Part shown: one piece after another, positions 1-6,707 of the stretch
How positions within the stretch are numbered: position 1 is the stretch's first letter
Layout: every line of letters begins with the position of its first letter
Assembly (NCBI GenBank): GCA_002409975.1
Contig: DHOO01000057.1
Location: forward strand, 833 to 48,389
DNA: 47,557 bases
Direction of reading: 5' to 3'
From: Firmicutes bacterium UBA5388
Lineage (GTDB): Bacteria; Bacillota; UBA4882; UBA10575
Position numbers and translations under genes: made by a program
Notes under the pieces: model-generated
Databases searched by the model: none
Seen by the model: only the letters and a program-made list of their open reading frames with translations
Told to the model about the DNA's origin: nothing

Positions 1-140
1 TAAGCGCGGTCGCGCCCGGCTTGTTCGGGCCTAAGTGACGTCGCACTAAGACCCGGCCTGCGCCTAAGGTCCATGGACGTCGGTAATCGGCAGATGTTGT
101 CCGACATACCATGTAAGGCCCGCCATCCGGGCGGGCCAAA
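1..140 (+). ncRNA. Structured RNA, copy 1 (5' part cut off by window edge)
   Basis: The same architecture occurs again at 4776-5014. A loop of 18 bases (33-50, AAGTGACGTCGCACTAAG) is identical in both copies, but the helix around it is not: here CGGG (26-29) pairs with CCCG (52-55), where copy 2 has a 9-bp GTCCAAACC/GGTTTGGAC helix. Next come CATGG (72-76)/CCATG (109-113) enclosing GTCGG (79-83)/CCGAC (101-105), then a strong 3' hairpin GGCCCGCC (117-124)/GGCGGGCC (130-137) with an ATCC loop start, also kept in copy 2. The sequence is much more GC-rich than its surroundings. Strand is taken from the direction of the following genes. Comparison of the two copies suggests the missing 5' strand of the closing helix lies just upstream of base 1. 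The family was not identified; a known Bacillota ncRNA class such as raiA is possible but not established. Confidence 0.72.
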
Positions 141-225
141 TTTTACTGTAAGAAAAATAATGCACATTTTTTATAGTTGTGGTAGACTAACAGTAGTAAG
201 GAAAGTAAGGAATGGAGGAAACGTA

Positions 226-501
226 ATGGAAATTTCCAAAGTAACTTCAAAAGGGCAGATTACAATCCCGATAGAGATTCGAAAAAAGCTCAATTTAAAA
301 ACTGGAGATAAAGTCGTATTTATTGATGAGGGCGATAAAATAATATTTGCAAATTCATCAATGATAGCCTTACGTGAGTTTCAAGAAGCAATGGAGGGAG
401 AAGCTGAAAAAGCGGGTATCAAATCTGAGGAAGATTTAAATAGGTTAGTTAAAGAGATACGAAAAGAGTTATGGGAGAAGAAATATGAGAATCCTGATTG
501 A
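226..501 (+). CDS. AbrB/MazE-family antitoxin (91 aa)
   Basis: Small DNA-binding antitoxin of the SpoVT/AbrB swapped-hairpin type. The N-terminal 45 residues carry the family signature: MEISKVTSKGQITIPIEIRK, then LNLKTGDKVVF; the C-terminal half is charged and helical and would hold the toxin. The ATG at 226 is chosen because GGAGG stands 8 bases upstream (214-218) and the AbrB fold starts there; the open frame reaches back to 73 but only through the structured RNA. The gene overlaps the PIN gene by 17 bases, the usual antitoxin-first layout, so the two are cotranscribed and probably autoregulated by this protein. Confidence 0.9.
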   Translation: MEISKVTSKGQITIPIEIRKKLNLKTGDKVVFIDEGDKIIFANSSMIALREFQEAMEGEAEKAGIKSEEDLNRLVKEIRKELWEKKYENPD

Positions 502-901
502 TACAAATGTATTAATTTCAGCGATTTTATTTCCTAACCCAAACATTAATCAACTGATGGATAGAATTGCCTTAGAATATACTTTTGTCTTACCTTCACA
601 TGTGATGGAAGAGCTAGAGATGCTTTTTGATACTAAGTTTCAAGGGAAAAAGTATTTGCTGAAGAGATTTTTTGCCAAGTACTCTTATGATTATGTTTAT
701 ACACCTTTGGATATAAATCCTGAAGATTATCCGGAAATTCGGGATAAAAACGACTTGCCAATTTTGGTGTCAGCTATAGTAGCAGGAGTTGATATGATTA
801 TTACTGGAGATAAAGACTTTTTTGATATAAAAGCTAGAGATTTTGAAATTGAGTTACCAGTTATTATAACCCCAAAAGAATTTATTGAAGGAATAAAGTA
901 A
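485..901 (+). CDS. PIN-domain toxin, VapC-like (138 aa)
   Basis: PIN-fold ribonuclease, the expected toxin of the preceding AbrB-type antitoxin. The start MRILIDTNVLISA holds the first catalytic Asp (D6); E43, D90 (in RDKNDLPIL) and D109 (in ITGDKDF) complete the acidic Mg-binding set seen in the family, so the enzyme looks intact. Length is normal for a PIN toxin. The start overlaps the antitoxin end (AAATATGAG), implying translational coupling. It more closely resembles the putative toxin-antitoxin toxin component PIN family (TIGR00305-like) than the short classical VapC; target RNA cannot be read from sequence. Confidence 0.88.
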   Translation: MRILIDTNVLISAILFPNPNINQLMDRIALEYTFVLPSHVMEELEMLFDTKFQGKKYLLKRFFAKYSYDYVYTPLDINPEDYPEIRDKNDLPILVSAIVAGVDMIITGDKDFFDIKARDFEIELPVIITPKEFIEGIK

Positions 902-1198
902 GACCTCGACCTCCATGTCTCGGATCAAATGAGCGAAATGGTGTTAAACGTCAGATTAAATTACTAGAAAAAAATCACGCTATTTTGACTCAAAAATCAT
1001 CACATTAAATAGCTTCTAAGCCGAAAACCTAGCAAAAAAGTCAAATTAAACGTTAAAAGGAAGGTGGATTTATCGCATTTGTTCTCCAAAGGGAAAAGGA
1101 GTAGAGGTTAGCACCTCCACTCCGCCCTTTTATAGAATCCTGGCCGGCGCTCAGGTTGCTTCCCAGCATTGCCCTATCCTCCGGACAGGTAAGAGCCG
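902..1198. other. Non-coding flank of the decayed transposon
   Basis: No gene is seen. It holds AT-rich repeats of the TTTGACTCAAAA type, a copy of AGATTAAATTA (953-963) that recurs at 2605-2615 beyond the transposase gene, and a strong hairpin at 1088-1130 (AAAGGG/CCCTTT outer, GGAGT/ACTCC and GAGGT/ACCTC inner arms) just downstream of the ATPase relic, possibly its old terminator. The repeats may be transposon end sites. Confidence 0.4.
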
Positions 1199-2498
1199 TT
1201 AAACGACTAGTTCCGAGTCATCCTGGACAGTCTGAATAAGTTCAGCGTCAATGGACTTCGTCTTTTTCTGATACCCCAAGAGCAAAGACTTTTCGGCAAG
1301 AGAGTTAATCTTTCTCGGAAGACCGCTTCAATGGCATCAGGGGTAAACAGTGGTTCAACTACGCCCGCCGCCTTCAGCAAGGCGGTAAGGTAAGATGGTA
1401 TTTCATCCTTGGATAAACCCTTAAACCCGTAATGAATAGCGATGCGTTGTCTTAAGGGCTAATGAATTTGGAGAGATAAGTGGTTTAAGAATAGAGGCTG
1501 CCCGATCAAAAGTACACAGGCATAGTCCTTCGAATCCATCTGAAAATTAAAGAGCAGACGAAGATCGTGCAGGACGGCATGGCCGATGAATTGCGCTTCG
1601 CCAATAATGATAAAAGTCGTCAAGTTTTTTTGGACAGCCGATTTAACGATCTGCTCCTGGATTTGATGGAAAAGATCAACCTTGCGGAACTTCGGCAACA
1701 AGCCCAGTCCTACCGCTAGATGGCGATAAAATTCTTGAACCGTAGTGGTGGACAGCGGAAGATAGACCACCTGGAAAAGCTGAGGATTGAGTTTAGAAAT
1801 AAAAGCCCGGAGACTAGTAGTCTTACCAGAACCCGGTTCACCGTACCCACAAGCGAACCCCTTGGTCGATTTAAAATACTCCATCCTGGAACTAAATTGC
1901 TTGTAATCCGCCGATTCAAAAACATACTGCGCGGGTAGTCCCTTAGTAAACGGATTATGGGGAACCTCATAAACCCTTCTCTTCTTACCATCAATCGTAA
2001 GGTAAGGTCCGGAAAGGATATCCGTTTGCCAACAATCGTTAGCAAATTCAAAGACAAAACGTTTGCGTTCGATCTCCGGTTCGGATTGAAGATCAAATTT
2101 CTTGAGATACCGTCCAACTGTGGATAAAGAAACGGGAGGAGAGCCGAGCAAGCCGCTGGCTAAGAGCTCCGCATAAAGCGCGGTAACCGTCTTATGCGGA
2201 TACAGCTGCCGAAACTCTCGGATCTGTCTGGCAATCTATGGGTAAGAGCGCGCGATGCCCCTTTATCGTTACGAGATTTACGTTTTAGGCCATCGATTCC
2301 ATAGCGGAGATATTCCAATAGCCAGCGACGGATAGTATTAGGAAACAACTCCCGGGGTCCCTTTCCCGGAATCTCATAAGTCTTGGCACAAACCTTTTCC
2401 AAATACTCCTTTACGGGTTCAGTAAGCGAACCATTGACGATGGGGGCAATTAACGAAAACTTAAACAGAGCCAATTAATTGCGCAGGTTATCGTCCAC
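1199..2498 (-). pseudogene. Fused relic of a DDE transposase and its AAA ATPase helper
   Basis: Two adjacent genes of an insertion element have collapsed into one. From a GTG at 2498 (RBS AAAGGAGG) the reading VDDNLRN is broken by TAA at codon 8, then continues with a helix-turn-helix transposase N-terminus (2474 down to about 2235), shifts frame, and resumes with GLLGSPPVSLSTVGRYLKK and the start of the catalytic domain (WQTDILSGPYLTIDG). At about 1970 the transposase is cut off and joined in frame to a TniB/ExeA-type ATPase (HNPFTK, then Walker A GEPGSGKTT). The Walker B region reads IIIGEAQ, lacking the expected Asp. A TAG at 1459-1461 interrupts ...LSLQIH*PLRQRI, a small deletion shifts the frame near 1330, and the ATPase end (GLPRKINSLAEKSLLLGYQ) runs to TAA at 1199. 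Clearly inactive. Confidence 0.85.
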
Positions 2499-2699
2499 CT
2501 TTATCCTCCTTTAGTTTAATTTTATGGTAAGATTGCCCGTAAAGGAGAAGGAGATACATAAAATGGTTTGTGTGACGGGAAAATGGGGAATATGGCCGTA
2601 GAAAAGATTAAATTAAGTAGTAAAAAAGTGAGCTGTGCATAATAAATGGATGAAAATTTCCTAAAAAACATAAAAAGGAATAAGGGCAGAAATTCCATA

Positions 2700-3263
2700 C
2701 TACTCGAGAAAATGACAGCCATTAAACGAAAAAAACTCCTCGGAGAAACGGGGCAGACAATAGCGGCTGATTTGTCGGATTAAAACAATGGGGTCGTTTT
2801 GAGTAAACAGGATTTCTTTCGCACTAAAAAACCCGGTGATTAGGGGAAGATTAGCGCTTAACCGTCGGCGGTAAAACCTGATATGTTGGACCGAGAATTC
2901 AAACCGGACTGATAAATCCTTTAACTGGTTAACGATCCGAACCGAAGGTAAGATAGTAATAATTTTGCGGAAGAGAACAAATAGGATCAAGGCAGGAGTA
3001 TACTGAAACCGTTTAGCCAAAAAAGAAGGTAAAAGGGAAACCGTTCTTCGATAAGACGGGCAATAGTAACGTTTAATAAAGATCACGAAACTATCGTGAA
3101 TGGTAAGCACATTACGCTGGTAGTAATCGTGGAATCTCAATCTTTGACGATAAAGGCAACCAGGATGAGGACACGTCAAAAAAAGTGGGAATAAATTTTG
3201 TTTTCCCCGGCGATAATATTCTTGTACCGTAATGTGGAAATGGTGGTAAACAACCATTTTCAT
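2700..3263 (-). CDS. Transposon-associated zinc-ribbon protein (DUF6431-like), possibly decaying
   Basis: Protein of 187 aa with a CPHPGC ... YYCPSYRRTVSLLPSFL region that matches the zinc-ribbon plus SLLPSF pattern of the accessory proteins found upstream of ATPase-assisted IS481-like transposases. The second ribbon pair should be CPSCxRT; here the second Cys is Tyr, so metal binding is doubtful. It lies in the same orientation directly upstream of the wrecked transposase, the order expected for the intact element. No good ribosome binding site precedes the ATG. Identity rests on motif and context, not a firm family match; the 200 bases to 2498 hold no gene. Confidence 0.55.
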   Translation of the reverse strand: MKMVVYHHFHITVQEYYRRGKQNLFPLFLTCPHPGCLYRQRLRFHDYYQRNVLTIHDSFVIFIKRYYCPSYRRTVSLLPSFLAKRFQYTPALILFVLFRKIITILPSVRIVNQLKDLSVRFEFSVQHIRFYRRRLSANLPLITGFFSAKEILFTQNDPIVLIRQISRYCLPRFSEEFFSFNGCHFLE

Positions 3264-3271
3264 TCAAGGAG

Positions 3272-3311
3272 AAGAAGACGCTTTGGGGGAGAAAACCATG
3301 GGCGTCTTCTT
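3272..3311. repeat. Inverted repeat at transposon right side
   Basis: AAGAAGACGC (3272-3281) and GCGTCTTCTT (3302-3311) form a perfect 10-bp stem around a 20-base loop, directly upstream of the zinc-ribbon gene. On the plus strand it is followed by a pyrimidine-rich run. It may be a terminator protecting the element from outside transcription. Confidence 0.5.
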
Positions 3312-3459
3312 TTCTTTTCTCCCTTATCCAAAATATTTTGACGTTGTTGTCTCAATTTATTTTGGACATTTGAAGAAAAAATATGAAGATAATTTGACTT
3401 AGTTTCTATGTTTTTATGGTATGAAAATTTGATGATTAACAGATAATTACCGGTGTCTG

Positions 3460-3630
3460 GCACAGTACTTTAGCGCTACGATGAGGATATGGTATCGATG
3501 GTTAAATCGTCGAAGCCAACGAAGGAGCTATAACTAGGCAGAGTTTACACGGATGACGCAAGTCTACGAGATACCCAGACCAAGGATTACCGAAGAATGG
3601 ACTAGGTACTCCTGGGCGAATTCTGCCTGA
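3460..3630 (+). pseudogene. C-terminal fragment of a group II intron reverse transcriptase/maturase
   Basis: The frame reads QYFSATMRIWYRWLNRRSQRRSYN, then TAG where the family has Trp, then AEFTRMTQVYEIPRPRITEEWTRYSWANSA and a TGA stop at 3628-3630. WLNRRSQRRS and the Pro-rich PRPRI tail are hallmarks of the thumb/maturase end of group II intron proteins. The rest of the about 400-residue protein is missing: the transposon remnant abuts the 5' side, ending near GGTGTCTGGCAC (3453-3464), so insertion of that element plus deletion is the likely cause. Confidence 0.85.
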
Positions 3631-3652
3631 TGCGGAAGCGAGGCTTGGCGAA

Positions 3653-3733
3653 GAGCCCGGTGCGGTAGTTCCGTACGCTGGGATCTGTGAGGGGGTCGTT
3701 GAGTAATCAACGGTCCTACCTTAACTACGCCAT
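3653..3733 (+). ncRNA. Group II intron domains V and VI (3' end of a degenerate intron)
   Basis: Positions 3653-3686 fold as the domain V hairpin: GAGCCC at the 5' side (containing the catalytic AGC) pairs with GGGATC, with GCGG/CCGT in the upper stem around TAGTT. CTGTGAGGGGG follows, the usual linker, and 3696-3715 (GTTGA ... TCAAC) is the domain VI stem with the CCTACC branch-site side. It sits 23 bases after the maturase stop, the normal spacing. No domains I-IV were found, so this is the tail of a dead intron; the 3' splice site is near 3730. Confidence 0.85.
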
Positions 3734-3761
3734 GCAAAAGGAAGAATGAAAAACAGAAAAT

Positions 3762-4172
3762 TTAGGGTCTTTCTCTTATGCCCAATCGTTCCTTCAAAGC
3801 GGATTGGAGTACCTGTGAAAAATTAACGTTTTTCTCTATTGCAAGCTTGTTCAGCCATTGAGGGATAGAAAGTGTTTTCTTGATAGAGTAGTTTTCAATG
3901 GCTTCCCGCATTGTAGGCATATATACTTCAATTAGTACAACGGCCTGGTTGGAATCAAGGTGTATATTGTTTATTGGGGTTGGTTCGGGAATCTCATCGT
4001 TATCTTCTTCCAGGCTATAAAGGTGAAGACCAAGTGCATCATTGGCCATTTTGACTGCCTCCTGGTCTGAGTTTGCACAGGAGAAACATCCAGGCAAATC
4101 AGGAAAAGAAATGGAAATCCCATCATCAGAATATTCGAAAACCGCTGGGTAAATATAATGGTCCTTTTTCAA
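3762..4172 (-). CDS. hicB: HicB-family antitoxin (136 aa)
   Basis: Antitoxin of a HicAB pair. The N-terminal HicB fold is plain (YIYPAVFEYSDDGISISFPDLPGCFS, then A..A.DALGLHL), followed by a C-terminal DNA-binding part (IPQWLNKLAIEKNVNFSQVLQSALKERL) of ribbon-helix-helix type. Start is TTG at 4172 with GGGAG upstream. It follows hicA on the minus strand, the common toxin-first order. The protein looks complete, unlike its partner. Confidence 0.93.
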   Translation of the reverse strand: MKKDHYIYPAVFEYSDDGISISFPDLPGCFSCANSDQEAVKMANDALGLHLYSLEEDNDEIPEPTPINNIHLDSNQAVVLIEVYMPTMREAIENYSIKKTLSIPQWLNKLAIEKNVNFSQVLQSALKERLGIRERP

Positions 4173-4205
4173 TTTAAGTACACTCCCTTTTGTTATTAAA
4201 TGATT

Positions 4206-4405
4206 TTATTCCATTGGTGAAATATCTGCCTGCTTCATGCATTCTTGGCAGTTTTATAGGGGATGTCTTTTCTAGGATGGGGGATGGTAACTTTGCCTTT
4301 TTTAATAGGGTGTTTAAAATGGTGATGACTACCCGAAGCTTTATAGAAGTACCATCCATCATCATTTAGAATTTTAATTAACTCTGTTGATGAGTATGAT
4401 TTCAT
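4206..4405 (-). pseudogene. hicA: HicA-family toxin with a C-terminal frameshift
   Basis: Double-stranded-RNA-binding-fold mRNA interferase that HicB neutralises. From ATG at 4405 (GGGGGA upstream) it reads MKSYSSTELIKILNDDGW, then ASGSHHHFKHP with the catalytic His, and VTIPHPRKDIP. In frame it stops at 4235 after KTAKNA, but a shifted frame supplies MKQADISPME and a stop at 4206, resembling the usual (K)xxMKQAG ending. The last helix is therefore replaced by two residues. Whether the shortened protein (56 aa) keeps activity is unknown; losing toxicity while keeping HicB is a common fate. Confidence 0.8.
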
Positions 4406-4489
4406 AGATAATATTCCCCCTATAGTTAGTATAATACGTAGGAAACCACGTGTCAAAGAGATTTTGAAAGAAGCACGGCGTCTAACATA

Positions 4490-4650
4490 TAGGAGTGTTT
4501 ACGAGCTTGAACCCCAAAAAAGAATACTCTGAGAAGAAAACTCAGAGTCGGTGTAAAAAATCTAACTGGCTCAAGGTTGTAAACACGCTGTTGAACGAAA
4601 CCACTCGGGGAGTTATAGTCCCTTATGGAGTTTCAATCTTTTTTATCTTA
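4490..4650 (+). ncRNA. Candidate structured RNA ending in an intrinsic terminator
   Basis: A 19-base arm (4495-4513, starting GTGTTTACGAGC) pairs with 4568-4586 (ending GTTGTAAACAC) with a few mismatches, enclosing a perfect 8-bp hairpin ACTCTGAG (4526-4533)/CTCAGAGT (4541-4548). A second stem, GAAAC/GTTTC with inner GGGA/TCCC (about 4591-4635), is followed by TCTTTTTTATC, a terminator-like end. A weak promoter is possible at 4464-4492. No open frame fits and no known family was recognised. Strand is taken from the T-run. Confidence 0.5.
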
Positions 4651-4775
4651 TAAAACAGCAGATAAACAATGGTTTAAACTTTACAATGAGATATAAGTAT
4701 ATCCAAATCCTTAATTCTCTTATGTAAATTATATAACAGACCATTCAAAGTGTAAATAGCTTGGTAAATAGATAA

Positions 4776-5014
4776 GAAAGCCACCGCGAAGCGGTTTAGT
4801 TCAACATGGCATTCCCGCTCCGCGCCGGTTGGTTAAAAAGAAAGCTGACGGCGCTCCGACCCATATTCACGCGGCTAAACCCGTCGGAAAGGCTTGTCCA
4901 AACCCAAGTGACGTCGCACTAAGGTTTGGACTGCACCTCTAAGCCGCGTGAACATCGGCAATGCTCAACGATATATGACATACCGCGAACTGAAGCGGCC
5001 ATCCAGGTCGCTAT
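4776..5014 (+). ncRNA. Structured RNA, copy 2 (complete)
   Basis: Full-length copy of the element cut at the window start. CACGCGGCT (4868-4876) pairs perfectly with AGCCGCGTG (4942-4950), enclosing GTCCAAACC (4896-4904)/GGTTTGGAC (4923-4931), whose loop 4906-4923 is identical to copy 1. TCCGAC (about 4855-4860)/GTCGGA (4883-4888) crosses the main helix and may form a pseudoknot. The 3' hairpin AGCGGCC (4994-5000)/GGTCGCT (5006-5012) keeps the ATCC loop of copy 1 with different stem bases. GGCTTG, TGC.CCT, GACATACC and GCCATCC are further shared blocks. It ends 30 bases before a flavin-binding protein gene, so it could be a leader or an independent RNA. Confidence 0.78.
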
Positions 5015-5041
5015 TCAAAAAAAGAAGGAGAGGGCTTATAA

Positions 5042-5503
5042 GTGAGAAGACATGATAAAGAAATAACGGAAAAAGATTTTCTTGAGAAGATTCTGGAGGA
5101 AGAGTTAGTTTGTAGAATAGCGCTTAATGATAATGGAAAGCCCTATTTAGTGCCTATGATTTTTGGATATAAAGATAATTATTTATTGCTACATTCTGCA
5201 AAGGAAGGAAAAAAGATTGAAATATTAAGGAAAAATAATGAAGTATGTTTTGAAGTAGAATCTTGCGTGGAACTCGTACCATCAGAAATTGCTTGTCATT
5301 GGGATTTAAAATACTACTGTGTTATTGGTTTTGGTAGGGCCTATTTTGTGGATGATTTAGAGGAAAAGGAAAATAGTTTAAAAATAATTATGGACAAATA
5401 TTCCGGGAAAAAGACGTTTAGTTTTCCTAAGGAATCCATTAACAAAACTGAAATTATTAAAATAGAAATAAACCAAATGACAGGAAAGAAATCAAAAGTA
5501 TGA
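5042..5503 (+). CDS. Pyridoxamine 5'-phosphate oxidase-fold flavin-binding protein (153 aa)
   Basis: Split-barrel flavin protein of the NimA-like/FMN-binding group, commonly annotated as pyridoxamine 5'-phosphate oxidase family. Visible marks are MRRHDKEITEKDF, a VCRIALNDNGKPYLVPMIFGY strand pair, LLLHSAKEGKKIEIL and VCFEVE, all typical. GTG at 5042 is preceded by AAGGAGAGGG, 8-17 bases upstream. The substrate is unknown; relatives reduce nitro compounds or bind FMN/heme. It is a single gene between the structured RNA and a stretch of gene fragments. Confidence 0.88.
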   Translation: MRRHDKEITEKDFLEKILEEELVCRIALNDNGKPYLVPMIFGYKDNYLLLHSAKEGKKIEILRKNNEVCFEVESCVELVPSEIACHWDLKYYCVIGFGRAYFVDDLEEKENSLKIIMDKYSGKKTFSFPKESINKTEIIKIEINQMTGKKSKV

Positions 5504-5584
5504 AAGAAGTTGTCCCTCCGTGGATAACCTTCAACTGAGGGCCGACGGTACACTAACTATATCTTTAAGAAAGATATTTCCCGA

Positions 5585-5731
5585 ATGGAACTAAAATGGA
5601 CTGAATCAGCAGTTAATGATTTGGAAGGAATTTGTGATTATATTGCCAAGGATTCAGAATTCTACGCAATAAGAATAATAGAACGGATATTCCAGGTGAT
5701 CGAAAAACTAACTTTAAAATTAAATCCTTGA
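5585..5731 (+). pseudogene. ParE/RelE-type toxin, N-terminal fragment
   Basis: A 48-residue frame beginning MELKWTESAVNDLEGICDYIA is the first half of a ParE-superfamily toxin (normal length about 95-100). It stops after LTLKLNP, where the family would continue with the central strands carrying the active surface. No antitoxin gene lies upstream, so this is a remnant. Confidence 0.75.
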
Positions 5732-5746
5732 AGAAGCAATACAAAT

Positions 5747-5977
5747 TCAAGGGTTTTTCTTTTCCCGGATTTCTTCAAAAGGCCAGGTTAATATAAGAGA
5801 TGAAAATAATTCCTGTTCTATCTCATCTCTTAAAGGTATTCTGTCAATTCCTTCCAATGGAATCTCTGGTTTTAGCTTTCTTGATTCTTCAATGGCGTTT
5901 CGATATACGGCAACTAAAGAAAAACCCTTCTTTTGACAAAATCGAATAGCAGATATGTTGTCATTTGTTGTTATCAA
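5747..5977 (-). pseudogene. GNAT acetyltransferase, C-terminal fragment
   Basis: The frame reads (RIWL)ITTNDNISAIRFCQKKGFSLVAVYRNAIEESRKLKPEIP, the last third of a GNAT N-acetyltransferase of the group with the conserved TTNDN..A..FYQ.RGF motif. The N-terminal acetyl-CoA-binding part is absent; an in-frame stop stands five codons before the homology begins. It converges on the ParE fragment with only 15 bases between, suggesting one deletion removed both missing halves. Confidence 0.75.
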
Positions 5978-6171
5978 CCAAATACGTCCTTATGTGGACT
6001 TCAAAATAAAGGGTATAACCAATAGAATGCTCTTTTTGTCATCACCGAGTAAAATTTGTTAATAATAGAATCCACTCCTTTTTAAGCAGGAAAGCAGGTT
6101 TCGAAATTGAATTGATCTATTGTAGTAATATAGCGTATCTTCCATTTTATTGTAACAAGGAGGAAACAAAA

Positions 6172-6690
6172 TTGTTTTGGCTGAAATTTATCTCAAAATT
6201 AATAAAGACCCTCCAATCCAAGGAAGACCCACATAACATCGCTATGGGCTTCGCTTTGGGGTCCATTATCGGTTTGACCCCGTTCTGGTCCCTCCATAAT
6301 CTGTTGGTATTCGTACTTATTTTAATCTTTAACGTCAGCATTCCGACGGCGCTTTTCGGCATCTTTTTCTTTAGTTGTTTTGCTTATTTTTTTGATCCCC
6401 AATTCCATAACCTGGGTTATTTTTTACTGGTAAAAATAGAATTCTTAAAACCAATCTGGACTTATCTCTACAACATCCCCATCGCTCCTCTGACTAAATT
6501 TTATAATACCGTAGTCCTGGGTAGCTTGGTAGTGTCGTTGGCAACCTTTTTCCCGGTTTATTGGGGTTTTAAACAAATCGTCAAGCTTTATCAATCAAAA
6601 ATGGCGGATAAAGTAAACAAGTTTAAGATCATGCAGATCATTAAAGCCAATAAATTCTTCCAAATGTATCAAAAAATTAAACTGCAGTAA
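6172..6690 (+). CDS. TIGR03546 / DUF2062-like membrane protein (172 aa)
   Basis: Small integral membrane protein of unknown function. TTG at 6172 is preferred over the upstream ATG at 6112 because AAGGAGG stands 8 bases before it and the family begins with the following segment (FWLKFISKLIKTLQSKEDP). Three or four hydrophobic segments are visible (about 25-48, 50-72, 110-130 after this start), with the GFALGSIIGLTPFWSLHNLLVF motif of DUF2062-type proteins. It lies 17 bases before the TIGR03545 gene; the two families are a recurring pair, so a joint envelope role is likely but undefined. Confidence 0.85.
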   Translation: MFWLKFISKLIKTLQSKEDPHNIAMGFALGSIIGLTPFWSLHNLLVFVLILIFNVSIPTALFGIFFFSCFAYFFDPQFHNLGYFLLVKIEFLKPIWTYLYNIPIAPLTKFYNTVVLGSLVVSLATFFPVYWGFKQIVKLYQSKMADKVNKFKIMQIIKANKFFQMYQKIKLQ

Positions 6691-6707
6691 AAGAAGGTGA
6701 GCCAAAT

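Noticed and set aside
73..225. N-terminal extension of the AbrB-type antitoxin
   Set aside because: It runs through the structured RNA, lacks family similarity, and a good ribosome binding site supports ATG 226.
1716..2117. 133-codon minus-strand frame over the transposase relic
   Set aside because: Alternative frame of the transposase/ATPase relic, with no motif.
3260..3463. Minus-strand 67-codon frame next to the zinc-ribbon gene
   Set aside because: No ribosome binding site, low-complexity Lys/Arg tail through an inverted repeat, no recognisable domain.
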